Assembly (NCBI GenBank): GCA_013397845.1
Contig: VZTG01002000.1
Location: 673,430-737,429 of the forward strand
Length of the DNA stretch: 64,000 bases
Source of the DNA: Melanocharis versteri
Lineage: Eukaryota > Chordata > Aves > Passeriformes > Melanocharitidae
Direction: 5' to 3'
The notes below the pieces were generated by a model. That model saw only the letters and a list, made by a program, of their open reading frames with translations, did not search any database and had not been told where the DNA came from. The translations under genes and the position numbers were made by a program. Below are positions 1-15,200 of this stretch, piece by piece; position 1 is the stretch's first letter, and every line of letters starts with the position of its first letter.

Positions 1-2982
1 TTAGTAAAACTACCACAGCTATGGCTCTTCCAATATTTTTAAGAAGTATAAAAAGACCAAACAATGTAATTCCTATTACAAACACCTGAATTCTACTTTG
101 AATTTGACATACTCCGAGTGAGGAAGGTACCTTACAGCATTCAAGAAGAAATCTGGTGATCGAAACCTACACTGCCATGTTGAGTCTGAAAAGAGCAGAG
201 GAAAGCATTTCCACCCTGCATTTAGGACAGAGAGAGGGTTTATGCAGCCTGTCCAAGACTAGGGCAGGAGAAGTTTCCTAGAAGAGGAGGATAAGAAATC
301 AGGAAGTGAGGGTTCTTTCCCTCCCACCCTGAATCACAGAAATTCATCCTCTACACATCTGTCAAATAAATCTCTTTGTTTCCTTTTCATAAGAGGGACT
401 CCTGGAAAGATCAGAAGGGAAATAGAATTGGTTCTGGATTCATGATCCAAGCGAAACAACTTCCAGCACCCACACGGCAGTTAATATTCTATTTCAACAG
501 AAAGAAGAAGAGAAGAAAAAAAAATCTTGCATCTGATGAGCAGCCTTGGGAATGGCTCTATTCCAGTTCAAATGCACTTAAGGACCCCTGTAATTACCCT
601 TTACACAGTGAAAGAGTCATAAGCAGCACAGCACAGCTGCACTAAAAAGACACTCACTAAGAGACTCCAGTCTCTGGCTCTGAGGTGTACCTGCAGGTAG
701 AGTGCATCTCTTTGGCCTGTCCAAGAACAGGGTAACAACTCTGCCTGAAACTGCTGAAGGATTTTGCAAAGAACCAACAGTTACATCTATCCCAGTATAA
801 ATTAGACAAATTCAAAGTTCCTTCAAATGGACGCTGGCATTGCCTCTTATTCAGAGTACTCTACAAGCCAGGGTTAATGCAAAGTCATTTAGAGAGGCTG
901 GTTTTTAAAAGGATAAACCATTACCAAAACTTTTTCCTTGAGGCTATAAATAAAATTCTTTTCCCATATAAAGTTCATTAGGAGGAAACTGCTGATAGAG
1001 AGGACAAAATTCTCTAAGAACATATAGACATAAATCTCCTCAGGGAGCCAGTTTTATTATCTGCATCTCTATTTCTACCCCTCATCCTTTCACACTACAT
1101 GTGAGAGAGGTAAGCTGAGTTGTTCTCAACACAGGCCACAGCTGTGTTAAAGACAATTAGGATCTGTGAGCAACACAAATTAAACATGCTGTAGCAAACA
1201 CAAGTCCTGCTCTGCAAACATGGGTTTTCCTTGCTTCTCTCAAACATGCTTTCTCCACCTAACCATCAGCTGAATTTGTAAATTTTGTGTACTCAGATAC
1301 TAAACAACCTATTGTTTACTGTAGCTGCACAAACAGAATTCTTCTTGATTTATCTCACCAGCATAGACTTCTCACTATTTCCAGTATTATAAGAGATGAC
1401 TTGAACTAAACACAAGATACAAGCCCAAAGAACTGCAAAAGAAGGCCACTGAGAATATGAGAGGGCAAAACCCCAACAACATACTTTATGATTTCTTTTC
1501 TGTCCATATACAGTATGCCTAACCCCTCATACATAAAGCAGTGAGGGGGAAACATGAAAACACTGAAAAGGACCAGACATATCCCAGAGGTGGACTTGGC
1601 AGTACCAGGTTTACTGCTGAACTCAATGACCAACCTAAAAGATTCTGTAATTCTATAACGGTATCTTAGCTAAGAGAAATCACTGGTTCTGGGAAAAGAG
1701 AAAAGGAAACGGTGGAATAGCTGCTCCAAGGGTAAGTGTTTTCTCATACACCTATCACAAATATATCCAACAATATTTAACTTACCAGCTCCAGTTTACA
1801 TCCATCAATTACCAAGAAGCTTCTTCAGAAAATGACTAATCACAGTCACAGCCTTTTTCTGCTTGACTGCAATTGTGACCCATTACAGAACCTTACCACC
1901 ATGCTAGCAACATCCCATACTGACCAAAAAGTAACACTCAAAAGATGCTTAGAAGTAGTCTTAAATTACATTCCACCAATATGGCATTAATTTAGCAAAA
2001 ATCACTTGATATACAAACTGTTACATATTCAGCATTTTCCTTTTAATACATTAAAGCAATCTATGTAGGGCAACAGAAAAATTTTTCATGCTGAAGTGCT
2101 GCTGAATGAGGGCACTCTTGATAGTTAGATGAGTGAGGATTTCCCATTTCTGCACAGTCATTTTGGTTTAGGCTACACACAGAGTGGACTCTGAGACAAG
2201 GATACTTTGGGAAAAAAATGCAGTTTCAGGCAGATGCTCACGATACTTATTTAGCAGCAGCACTCAGCCTGTCTGGGGGTACTTTCAGATTCAAACTAGG
2301 ATAAAGAGGCCTGAGAGGTCTCCAGTCTGTTAGGCACATAAAAGTGTGAATGACAGAAGGCAGCAAGATTCAATTGTGCCATTTTCACATAAGGACAGGT
2401 AAAACAAGGAGGGTGAAAATAGGACAGCTGTTCTCATTAAAGAAGTTATACAGTCTACCATAGCTCGGATTCAAACTGCCACTCTGTCAAAGAAAAGGTT
2501 GATCAAATTACTATATTTACAAAGTATTATTCTCCTCTAATTACATCAAATTTTATTAAGGCAATATCAGGTTTTAAAAATTAAAACAATTTTAAATAGT
2601 GCAAATAGCTTGTGAAATTCTTTGAAAATATTTTTTTTAATTCATATCGTCTCAATTTGTGTATATAATTTTTCATTTAAGTAGCTGTTTATGCACTTTA
2701 CACAACAAATTAAGTACTTGCAAGGTAATAATCTGCATTCTAAACTACATAACATTCCTACAAAAAAAACCCTGCAAACCAAAGGACAAAATATTAGTAT
2801 CGCTCTTGATAGCTACCTTTATATTTCCAGAGAATTTTGAGACTTAGCCTCCAACCATATATTGCGAGATCCTGTATATTTTTGGAAAGGCATCAGAGGA
2901 GTGGACTGACCACCAAAGAAAGATTAAATTTCTTCTATAACCGATTTATTATCCATGAAAAGAAACAAACAACTCAACCTAC
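1..2982. other. UBR3 intron, left edge
   Basis: AT-rich sequence with no supported exon. The next UBR3 exon was sought here by its expected peptide and not found. No mobile element was recognised by eye. Confidence 0.75.
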
Positions 2983-3211
2983 CTTGCAATTCACTTTTAA
3001 TAAGGCAACTTTCCATCATGTACAACAGAACAGTGACCATAATATCCAGCAGTTGGCATTCTTCTGTTACTTGGCGTGCTAGTTCTTCATTGCTGAACAA
3101 CTGAACACTGATATGCACAATTCTATTAGACATGGTGTCTGATTCATGGCTTTTCTTCAGTGTTTTCATAATAAAAGCATAATGCTGAACAAATGTTTTT
3201 GTAAAAGCAAT
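2983..3211 (-). CDS. UBR3: UBR3 exon (AFTKTFVQHYAFIMKTLKKS region), last one in the window
   Basis: 229-nt exon, acceptor TTTGCAG, donor GTAGGT. It encodes IAFTKTFVQHYAFIMKTLKK, then HESDTMSNRIVHISVQLFSN, EELARQVTEECQLLDIMVTV and LLYMMESCLIKSELQ. The next expected UBR3 exon (peptide like EENSLHVVVNCGEALLKNN) was looked for in 1-2982 and not found, so it is probably beyond the left edge. Confidence 0.94.
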
Positions 3212-6200
3212 CTGCAAATTATAAAGAAATGTTGACGTTAATAAGCATCATACAAAAATTATAGCCTTCTTTCATTATAAAATATTCCTTTACGAATGTA
3301 TAATCAACATATCCTGGGAAACACCAGTTGCTATGACAAACCAAAACTGATGACTGTTTTCTAGAAACAGACCAAATGAAAAGACCGATTTATAGGGTGG
3401 GGTATTTTATGCTTCTAATTTTATTATCTTTTCCCAGAATCTAATCTTCTCATTCTATACTTTTCACACTAAAACAAAAACCAACCCAGAAATGTTCAAA
3501 CAAGCAATATAAGGTCTCAGCATGCCTGTGAAAATAGTAAAGTTCTGTACATCCTACAACTGGATGTCCTGAAATGATACACTACGAACAATGAGTTTAG
3601 TAGTGCCTTATAAAGCTGCCTTATCACTTGCAGCCACCTACCCATGAAGTAAGGTTTTCGTTTATTTTTCAAGCAAGACATTTCTACAGTGATTTTCATT
3701 TCTACTATCATAGCATCCTATACTTTTTAAATAAACCTTTAGTGCTTTTCCCTCAGTAACAAAATTAATTAGCCAGCTTTGTTATTCTTCACACAACTGT
3801 TTTGTTTTTTTTAACCAGATCAGTATTTAAATGTATTGTACATTTACAAATAAATCTTAGTACAGTTCTGTGTTCCACTCCATTAGCCTCAAAATGCATT
3901 ATAAATCAACCTTTTGCACTGCATATACATGAACATATCTGGTAGCTTTGAAATCACTTCTCACTTAGTACTTTAGGTTCTGAATTAACACCATCTGGAC
4001 TTGCTTGGCTTAGTAAGAAGACAAGCTGTGTAGTGATAAAAACCTAAAGTCTAAAAATCCCTTGCCTATTCCTTCTGGAAGTATTAACCTTTCATAAGCA
4101 TAGAATTAGAAATTTTAAAACCACCCTCAGGCAGCCATGTTTTCACCAGGCCATATACAGATCACTACTTTATTCGACCTGCCTTAGACTCAGTGCCCCC
4201 ATACTTTTATTATGGTACGACCATGTGCAAAACCAATACAATCACTTAAAAAAAAATATGATGACATAATTCTGCTGTTGGGCACAGAAACTGCTCCTCT
4301 CAGTAAATACTCCCAAAGATAAACCTGCTGATGCAAAAAACTGGACCAGGGTGAGAATGGGGATATCACTGCAGGAAACACTGCAAGAATACTTAACTTG
4401 CCTTCCTTTACCTGGTCCACAGTGATGGAAACCTGTATAATAACTGTAAGAACGTTCCACATACAGCACCCAGCACAATGGTAACTGTTTCCAGCTAAAG
4501 CCTTTTTGGCACAATGCATTCACAATACTTGAGCAAAATTAATACGATATCATTCTGGTGTTACAGATATTCCCATCATATTATTTCCTTTAAGTTAAAA
4601 GCTTGAAACAATTTTCATCACTGGCATTAGCACTTATCATCAAGACATTCACACTATTAAAGTCAAGCCTCTGACAGAAATGAAGCACCAGGTATTTTAA
4701 GAAGTTAGTATATTAATGCTGCTAATAAAAAAGTACATTTATATATTACTTCTTCACACTGTATTATGTTTAAATAGGATTTTTGTGTTCTGTGATGTAG
4801 AAACTATGTTTTACTTGTTTTACACAGCACGCTCAATTCAAGTTGACTGCAAAAACAAGGTCCTTCTCTAAGGACAAATTTTGGATTTCTTGTCTCTTTA
4901 GTTTATATTGGCATACATCAAAATATTTTGTCCCTCACTCATCTACAATAATTAACTTCTGAAAGGACTGTAAATTTGCTCACCCTACAGTATAATGGTA
5001 GAGACTCTGTAAAACACTTAACTAAAGGAAAGACAGAAGCTTTAGTCCTACATTCACTTGCAAGTTAAACAAACAAATACAACCCTTTCCAATTTTGAGA
5101 GGAAGAAACTAAACTCATTCCAGAAGTTAAGGAGCTGAAATACTGTGGTAAACTGCAGTCAGTACACAAAACCAGCCACAGTAGGCCGAATCAGTCCATC
5201 CATGTATCCGTTCTTTCGGTGTATATAGCTCCATTCTATATTTTTCGGTGTATATTGCTCCATTCTGTATTTTTCTTTAGTTGTGTATATAGCTTTCCAA
5301 AGCTATATACACAACTAAAGAAAAATACAGAATGGAGCGAGAATGCAATTTTTGTCATAACACATTTCCAAATACTCAGCTTCCAACCTTCTGCAAGAAA
5401 TGGTTCCTAAGACAGACATGCTTTCTGTACGTCTAATTATCTTCACTGACTTACTCTCTATGATTTTGAGCAGCTTCTAAATTTCTACCTATTGAAAAAC
5501 AAAGTTAATTTTTTTGGCTAGCCTTCCCTCTCGGTGACCACTCAATTTCAATCCCAGAACTCTTTGGAGACTCACATCAACCCCACGCTTCAGTTAGAAC
5601 TTACATCTCCCGTGTTTATATTCTCAATGCTAAGATGGAAAGTATTTCTGCCAGCTGAATCCTGCACTAAAATTAAGGTTCCAATAGAAAAACTGTTCTA
5701 CAGAATTTGTAGAACAGCATATCCAAGGATTAGTGAAATCCTATTGCTGTAATAGCTGCCTCAAGGGTCACTATGGAAGGTGCCTGACAAAGCACAGCAT
5801 TTCTGGTAATTATGTTCGTTGATTCATTATGTCTACCAGATGCTTTTGCATTTTTGTATTTCCAGTATTCCAGATTTCAGCAAGGCTCTGCTCATGGATG
5901 ATTTACACTCTTCCACCATCTTCCTGTTTACTGCCAACATATTCTTTGCTTTATCCTTGGTCATACGAAGGTCTGTTTCTCTGGTCTTTTGCTTTTCCTC
6001 TTGTCCACACCACAACACCTTTGATTTCTTGGAAGCTTCAATAAATTTTTCTTCTGCTTTCTTTTTCTTCACTTGTAAGTCTTCCAAGCTTCAAATGTCA
6101 GAGAGTGCTGGAAGCGATGCCTCAAGCACAAATCTGTAAGGCAAAGACCACACTTTTTGTTGTGCTATCTCTCTCATGTGCCAAAGCGGGGAGAGAAGGA

Positions 6201-9200
6201 TGAGCTAGGTAACCCAGGGTTTTAGCCCACCCCTTTCAAAACCTCTTTTCAGTACTGGGAATCCTACAAGGGAAGTTTGTTTTCCTATTTCAAAATAATC
6301 TGTGTAACTGAGATTGCTAGTGGCTAAGTGACTGCTACACAGGGCAATGATGGATTCTAATACGTTTATGCTGGAGGTCAGAGATTTCAACAATTTCAAA
6401 GCATAAACAGACAGCCAGCTCTGTGCTCTGTGTCTGGCTAGCTCCCTCAGTTTATCAGAAATCCAACCAGCAGAGTTCCACTGATTTAATGAGCTGAATT
6501 GCCTCACGAAGAATCAGATAAATTGTGCAACAGCAGATACAGAAAAAATTAGAACAGTACATGTGGTGTAGATAGGATGAGAAAAAGTAGCAGAAAGCTG
6601 AGAGACCACTTGGAACAGTTTATATCCCTACAAGTATTCCTGTTGTTTGAGAATGCAATATGATTAAGCAGCAAACAAGCTTTTCTTTCAAAAAAGCTAA
6701 ATGGAAGTGTATAAGATAAAACATACTTCTAATTCATCCCAAAATACTATGTTCTCTCTTTTCCATGTAAAAGGCAGAGCCACTCCTTGTAAATTAACCA
6801 CAGGCCTCATAAGCACTTTTAAAATTCATGCAGCACTGACAGTTTTGCAACAAAGCACAGGTGTCTTGCAAAAAAATAGTTTACTGCCTCCCTGGTACTG
6901 CTGTGTGATACATTTTCTGCTCTGAGTTTCTTTACTACTTAAAAATTACATTTAGACAACCAGAGTACTTAACACAGATTCTGAAAAAAATTCAAATGCT
7001 TGGTATTTGTGCTTCTAATAATGTTTTAACATAGGAATTAGCTGTTTAATGAAAAACTATATGAAATTGGTAACAAAAAAACCAACCAACCAAACAAAAA
7101 AGTTTATAAAAACCTTTCAATATGAGCATGCAGTATTGGTGGGTAGAAAATGGACTACTTCCAGTTAAAGGTGGCAATCAGTAGAGAGACCAAATGCACC
7201 ATGATCTCCACTCTGAGTGAAAAAAGATAATGAACAGAAGGAAGAAAGTCACTGAAGACTATGGCTCATTGCCGAAGGAAGAAAGATCCCACAATCATTA
7301 GAAACTGCTGTTATTACATGGTACGGTAAAAAAGGAAACACAGCAACACTTACCAGATTCTTCTGCATGCTGCTAGCAGCTGGGTGTTTTTACAGGCAGG
7401 AATTTAGCTGGCAATGGATCAGGAGAACTGGATGTCCATGTGGGTGTCCAAATATCAAGAAGAATTCAAGCTTCATAGCAATGGATCATCAGTTAAGAAG
7501 TCCTAATGTCTCCTGATATATTAGCTGAATCTAAGACCAAGACGAATCTATGCTGGTATCCCAAATCAAAATGGTGTCTTGACATGGACACAGTAGAGCT
7601 GAAGGGCCATATCTTATCTTTCTCTTCCTTGCAAGTTATCTTCATGTCCTTTGTTTTGATACAGCAAGGTTTTAAGGGGGCACAAATACAGGGTTGTCCC
7701 ATTATAAACAGACATTTTTGAAGAAATCTGCATGCCTGGACTTCAGAATTTCTTGATCTTTGCCTCTCAGCAGGGATTGAGAAGGTCCAAAATATTTGCA
7801 TGGCTCAAGGGTATGACATGATCAGAGCAAAATGTTAAGCCTGATTGCTATGTATACTAGGTCTTGGGAACATGTGGAGCAAACAACCAAACCTGGCTGC
7901 ACACCAAGATTTAAAACAGGAAGATGACATCCAGTCTCCACAACTCCAGGCCAGGAGATATGTGGTAGGGACAACTGCAAAACTCTGTAAGGAAGCACCT
8001 GGAAGGCTGCCAAAATCACCTAGGGCATAGCTGCAGCAAGAACACTCACACTGTAATGGCCTGTATGGAGAAACCACTGCCTACTACAATAACTGAAACA
8101 GGAGTGAAGTCACTGCAATTATTCACTAGTCATACCACGCTACAGAATCATACAGTGCTGATCCACATGTTTTAAGTGATAAAAAACAATTTACAATGTA
8201 AAATAAAATGAAACAAAATCCAACACATGCAAATATGCACTAACAGACAAAAAGGAAAATAAACCATGAAATCAAAATTAATAGTGCTGCTCCAGATTTA
8301 TCCATCTTGTTTTGTCCACATTGCTTTTCAAATACTAAACACTTTAGAACTTCTTACAAAATACTCAAAACGAGGTAAAAGATCTGCATTATTTTAATGC
8401 TTATTATTCAAACATAAGCATGCATGGTGTCATGCAAGGCGTAATACACACTGAGTATGTGAACATGAAAAGATACTTAGGTTTGAATGAAGTAAGACTA
8501 AGTACCTTATAATCTTGATCTGGTAGCATGTTGAGTAAGAAAGTCACCATCTTCTGTGGAAACTCATATTTTATTGTCCAAAATAATAATTCTTCTAGAA
8601 AACATTTATGCTTCAAAACATCCATGATAGACTGATCTGCATAAAAGGTAGAAGCGGAGCATGTGTAATGCAGTAAGTATTAAAACTAAGAACAATAATA
8701 GTGTAGTTGCACTCATATAAAAATTCAGGAACAAAAATTTAAGAACATCTTAGTGCATTCTGTAAATAATTTCTTTTTAAACACTGAAGATCACCAATAC
8801 TGCACAGTGTCAGAGTCTGTAACTACAAAAAGGACCTCCCAGAAAAGCCAGTGAAAGTATTCAGTACAATTCTCCCACAGAGTCCAATCTTCATTGATTG
8901 CCTTGAATCACATCACCTTACCATAACAGCTGCACTGATTATAACGCATCACAGCAAACCACACAATATTTACACAACCACTTAACCAAAGCAAACAATG
9001 CAGACTACTACTTAACCGAAGTTAAAATATTAAAACAACAAAATACAATTTATGATTAAGTGATTAATTCTATTACCTAAACAACACTTTAACAAGCTCT
9101 AAACAAGATAAATAGAAGCAATAATGTATCCTTTATCCTTACTTTCAAAGCAATATATGCACTGATTGACCAACCACTAAGTTGCTTGTTGGGATTTTTT

Positions 9201-12200
9201 TACAAAAATTACCATAACCAGATAATCAAGAGGCACTAGCTCCTGATGGTAGCAGGAGAGACAGTCTCATCTTTCCCCTTTCAACTCCTGTCCATTCACT
9301 CTGCCCCTTTACTCATGCTGATAGTAGATCCCTGTGGGGGACCTACATAGGAATCAAGCCCAGGATCTTTCCATTCTGTCAGCTGTGTTTTCAAGCAGAT
9401 CAGTTTCCTGATTGCAAAGCTGCAAACTGACCTTTGCTAGAATAAACTGTTTGTGAAATTATCACTTGACAGAGCATAAATCATATTAACCCTGTTTTTA
9501 AGAAAACAAAAATATAAAGACTCTTCATCATCATTTTTCTCAAGAGGTTAATTATTTATGCTTTACAACTACAACAGGTGGTGTTCACTCCAGTAACGGA
9601 GGACAAAAGAAGAAAGTAATAAAACTACCACTTCTCCATACCTAGAATTCAACTATTCCTGAGGATATGTAACTCCACACAAAATCACATATTCCAACAG
9701 GAGTGTATTAAGTGCTCCCACCACCACACACCCAAAAATATTTACACTGAACATCATCTGGCCTTGAAGCCTCACTCACATCTTCATTGAAGTGTGACAG
9801 CTCTAGAGACTGCACTGGATAGCTCCGTGCCTATTCTAAGCAAGATAGGCATTTGTGCTCTTCCTAAGCAGGAACTTCCTCAATTCTCCACCACTACCAA
9901 ACGTCAGAGCTCCCCGGGCAAGTAATCAATTTGCCCAGACTTAAATTTAAGGTGTCTCCTCAAGACTCTAGCAAGCCACAAAAAACAAGAATATGTTTTA
10001 TTCAATATATTCTACAAGCACTGATATAAAACATTGCCTTCACAGAATCATGAAAGATATTAAAATATTGTAATATTTTGTAATATTAATTAATATTACA
10101 CATCACCAACTGCAACAAACATACGATGCTCATTTATGTCTTCCTCATCTCTCATTATGAAATTGCATGTGTGATTTGACTGCCCATGAAAGCTTGGTAA
10201 CCATGCAAGACTGAAGTCTTCTGTCCACAGAACAGAGAGCACAAGTTTAGGTACATGCTGAATGCTTCTGAGTGAGAACACCAGGCATGGAGACAAGTGA
10301 CACAACACTGTATCTGTCACTGACGTGCAGCTTTCTCTGACATATATGACAGTTGAACAGTGCTTATCCAATACTTTATGGCACAGTTTCAGGCAGGGAC
10401 AGAACAATATATATCCTCTTATACCTGCTATATAATTTAAGTAGGCAGAATGCTCTTACCAAACTCAGAAAATTTGTCAAGAACACTAGGACTAATGTTC
10501 CCACTCTTCTAAAAAGCATCACTAGATTTTAAAGTGCCTCTGGGTTTAAAATTGTGCTAAACATCTGGTATTTCAGACAGATGCAGGATGAGGTTTTAAA
10601 ACAGAGTAAAAAAAAAATTTTTCAGTACTCAGTCCTATGCCTGTATTGAGTGAACCTCGACATAAAATCCGTACTTTCTTTAAAGAAACATTTTATTTTT
10701 TCTTGGTGCCACAAAACACCTCACAGAGTGTTGTAACTATCTCTCTGGAATATGAGACTTAGCATTCCACGATACCCCCAGTATATAAATAACCCTGTAT
10801 GAAGACAGTACCACTGAAGGGTTAGGATGGGACAGGGAGTCTGCTTATATGGAAAAGGTAAATCTGTTTTTATTCAATACTCAGTTTTCCAAAATTTTCT
10901 TTTCATACTCTTATTTTATACCCTATTGGACATAAAATATGAATACTGAAAACTTCAGAAAACTATTCGATATTTAATAAAAACAGATACTTACCCTTCC
11001 CCCATTGGCAGACTCCCTCCTCTGGGGCAGATATTAGAAGCTATCAACATCATGACCACAGTCCATGTTGGGATGCCTCAGAGGGGGAAGACTACAATCC
11101 TGGGGGAAAATGAAATGTTGAATTCAAGTATCACTTATCCTGAAATGCCACTGCTGATATTGGGTTTTTGATCAGGCAGCTTCTAAATCTGGGCTTCCTC
11201 CCTGCCTCTTTCCCTACTTAGTTATTATGCATCAGAACAACAGCATTTCTTTTCTTGTGTTACCTGACTCTATCTCATCTTTTAGACAAGCTAACAGCCT
11301 CTTAAATCCAAGTAAGAGAACATTCCTTGGATGTCTCTACATTTCCTGCATTTCTCCAAAACTACTGCCTCTTCCATATTATTATTCTCTACCATAATCT
11401 TTCTCACACCATTTTTAAGATCATCTCTAAACAACACTGTTGCCAAAACATTTAGTTCTCTGCTTTTTCAGCTTCCTCATCACTTTTCCTTCAATCTGAA
11501 AACACTAGACACAATTGATCTTACTTTCCCATACTCCTCTCAACATCATACTGCTTCACTGATTCATGAACCTCTGCATTTAAAAATCAAGCTCCAAACC
11601 TTCGTTCCAGAGGGCTTCCAGAAACTTTATTCCAACTTTCACCACAATTCTTCTACCCAAATATGCTTTTCTCCAGGCTTGCAATTATTTGTGCTGCCTA
11701 TGTCAGTCTCATACTCGTATTAAAAAAAAAACACAACCAAAAACGTCTTCTTTATTTAACAATAGCATTTAAATATTATTAAACACTTCTTAGCATAGAA
11801 ACATGACAAGCACAAGATACAACTACCTTGTCTAGCCTATTGTTATTCTCGAATTAAAACTTGCACTAACCTCAAAGTGAGTGCTACTCAGGTTGGACTA
11901 GAAACTGGGACCAATTTCAAGCTAGAAAAATAATGGAGTAGTTTCAAAGGAAACTTTATTCAAGTATTTTATCTTAAACATTACTAAAACAGTACAGAAA
12001 GACCAACCAGAACCAGAGAGAACCATCTCTGCCTGGCTGAAAACACAATCATACTGTACAGTGGCACAATCAAAAAAATTTGTTAAGAACAAATACATCA
12101 AACACTTGCTTTGCAAAGCTATACTGCAGCCTTGATAGCCACACAGTGAAAACTGAATGAATTTTTGGAGGTCAGCTAACATCACAGAGATGACAAAATG

Positions 12201-15200
12201 GTCAAACAGAGTCCCAGACAGTGGTACTCACTCAAGGGAAATCTAACCTGCCAATTACAACATTTTCACTTGCTATTCATTTTTAGACTTTGCTATGTTT
12301 CATACCTGTCACATGCAGCACTACAGTGCTCGGGAAGTGAATTGAGTATCCCTGGATATTTTTAAGACAGACATAAAGCAAACATGATAAACTGAGATCA
12401 GTGCTTTATAAATACCTTTGGTGGTGCTGCTTAGTTTCACCCTCTTGCGCTTTCCCACACCTTGGCTACCATCCTGGTCCTCCTGGGGTAGGGGAAGAGT
12501 TTTAAAACTTGATAATCACATACTTAGAATCTTATTGCCAAGAGACATTATGCTCTCAAAATTCTGGTTTAACTACCAAACTAAAACAGAGAAACCTTCA
12601 ATATAGTCTTACAAGAAAAACACTTTTACTGTTTACAGGAACCACGCATTGAGTGCAACCCATCAGAGAAAAACAGGATTTTTTAAATTGCCTTTTTTCC
12701 CCCTACAGGCAACATTATCATCTGCATTTATTTCATTAATTTTGTAAGGTTACTTGCTTTGATTTCTAAAACTGATTGCTACAAAAGTTTAACACTACAA
12801 AATTTCTAACCTTTACACATCTATGATTTTTCCTTATCCACTTGGAGGGTTTGTAGGGTTTTGTTTCAGATAAAAAATATCAGACAACATATTGTATATC
12901 AAAGTTGGCAACATATATAATTAGAAAGATACCTTCTAATCAATATAAACTTTTGATGCAAGAAAAAAGTATTTTTGACACCTTTAAGAGGCGAATTCTA
13001 ATTGCTTGTTCCCTACAGAATAATGGAAACATTTTACACAGGCACTTGTCATCTGAAGCTTTCAAGGCACTCCACAAACTAAACAGCAAAGGTTCTAAAA
13101 TGTAATACAAGTTAAAAACATCCCCACCACCACTTCACAAAATCTAATACTGCATGTTAAAAAGAACGTGACATTGCAGAAGTATATTAAATGCTGCATG
13201 TATCTTTACTAACACTGATAGTCCTAAGGAAACTAGAAATAAAGATTCTTAGTGGAGCTAAAAAAATGAGTTATACTTTATGCAGATATCTACTGTTAAA
13301 AATAGGTAATCAATATCCTTCTCCCCTAAGCAAATGCTATGTTTTACTTCCACACTTCTCTGGAATGATAAAGAACCTGAATCTCGAGAAGTTACTATCC
13401 TTCCTCAAGGAAGAAGATTGTTCATACTCTATATCTAATAACTCACCACAAGTATGGTGTAAATGAAAGGTCTGAATTTCCTATTCTTTCACTACCTCCA
13501 TCTGAAAATTCATTTTAAGATGGACACACATTTGAACACTTTGGCATCCTGTGGTCTTTGTGAACACAGGGTACTTTGGTACTTCAATCAGGAATGAGTC
13601 AGCAAGTTCTCAGGATGTTGCCACTGCCCAGTCCCCGATCAGAGGGGCCAAGTAATCTCAAGAAAAAATCAGACTTACTGGGATATTACTATGACTGCAA
13701 TTTAAGTTTCCTGCCCTGAAAAAAGCATCAGTGAAGAAAGGGTTGTTTTTTTTTTATTTTATCATCTCTTTCTTAATCATGATCTGCTTGATTAATACGA
13801 ATTACTGAAAAGGAAGTCCACTCCTTTCATCCAAAAGTCAAAATAGACTGTGCAGGTGGAAAGCTGAAATGCTTATTAGAAAAATAATGTTTCTCTGCTC
13901 TGTACTCCCATGTGAGTTACAAAGGGCATTTACAGTTTGTTTTTAATACCTGATTATACTCTCTTAGAGCTGAGTAAAACTATATTATAATTAAGAAATG
14001 TGACAAGAGTACACTTTTAACTGGATTTTCTTCCTCCGGTATTCAAAACGAATCTAGAAAGGTTAAAAATGTTCTTTCTTACAAAGATCTAATGGTAGCA
14101 CTGTTTTATACATGGAACACTAGATTACAAAATTTACACAGAGTACAAATCAGAGCAGTGCTTCTGCAGGGAACTAAACAGCTTGAAAAGTTTTGCACAG
14201 TTCAGTATTTAGTTTTACTTCTACAATAGTAGATGGTTCTAAGCAAAAAATTAATCTGAAAGATGGCTGCTATTTCTCAAGTTTTCCTTTCTGCAAAAGG
14301 AGAAAAAAGGCCCTGTCTAAACCTGTCCTCCTATTTCAGAAGATTTTATGGTCCAAAGAATCAAATAAAACACAGCCCATGAACGCTTCTGCCACACTGA
14401 AGAACAAATGTTTTTTATATAGGATATCTCTTTACATTATTTAAAGTTTGTTATGTTACCCTACCAGTGTCTGCTAAGGCTTACTAGTTGAAATTAGGTT
14501 TTAAACAGTTTAGAAAAAAAGATGAGAATAAATTGATAAAGTTACTCTACCAGAATTTAACTTTCCATGACTATTTATTAAAGGTCAACCTAAAAAGAGA
14601 TTCTCTCCTTTTTACTCTCACTCCATGTGTTTGGTAAGTAAGGTCAAGTCTACACTTGGGAATTTATCTACAGAGAAATTCTCACTGCTGCTATCACCAG
14701 TTCAGCTGGATTCTCAAGTGCCAAAAACTCCTAACACCACTCATAGCATTACATGCTCTAAGTTTGTTTTAATCAAGCCCAATTTACTTGGCAGTGATTT
14801 CTGGAATACCTTCACAGGTTTCTTCTCCATTATATACATAATTTAAACTGAAACAGTATTAGCAAAAGTCAGGATTTTTCAAGAGGTCCTTAGTAAATTA
14901 AATGCATGAGATCTATTCCTTTATACCTCCATTATTCCTAATTACTAAAATTGGGATAATGTATGGCAGATAAGAGACCTAAGATTTGTGAGATTTGGCT
15001 GCAAGCATTCTCTGCCTTTAATATTCTGTTGCAGTTCATTACAGTCTTTAAAAAGTCTCACCTCATCTGAAGAATCTCCTTGTCCTGATGTTGCTGTAGC
15101 ACCTGCCAAACCTTTTGAAATAAAAAAGTTCAAAGATTCTTTTCATAAGTCTTATATTGAAAAGACAGTATATTAAGATATTTAATGAGCCAGTATGAAA

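Larger units (their letters stand above)
3212..8505. other. UBR3 intron (5.3 kb)
   Basis: Holds the palindrome at 5217-5338, a nine-bp-stem hairpin at 5694-5718 and the possible pseudogene at 5833-6130. Short open frames elsewhere show no family resemblance. Confidence 0.8.

Noticed and set aside
7493..7801. 102-codon minus-strand open frame in the UBR3 intron
   Set aside because: It does not resemble UBR3 or any family I know, and the opposite strand is also open; most likely chance.
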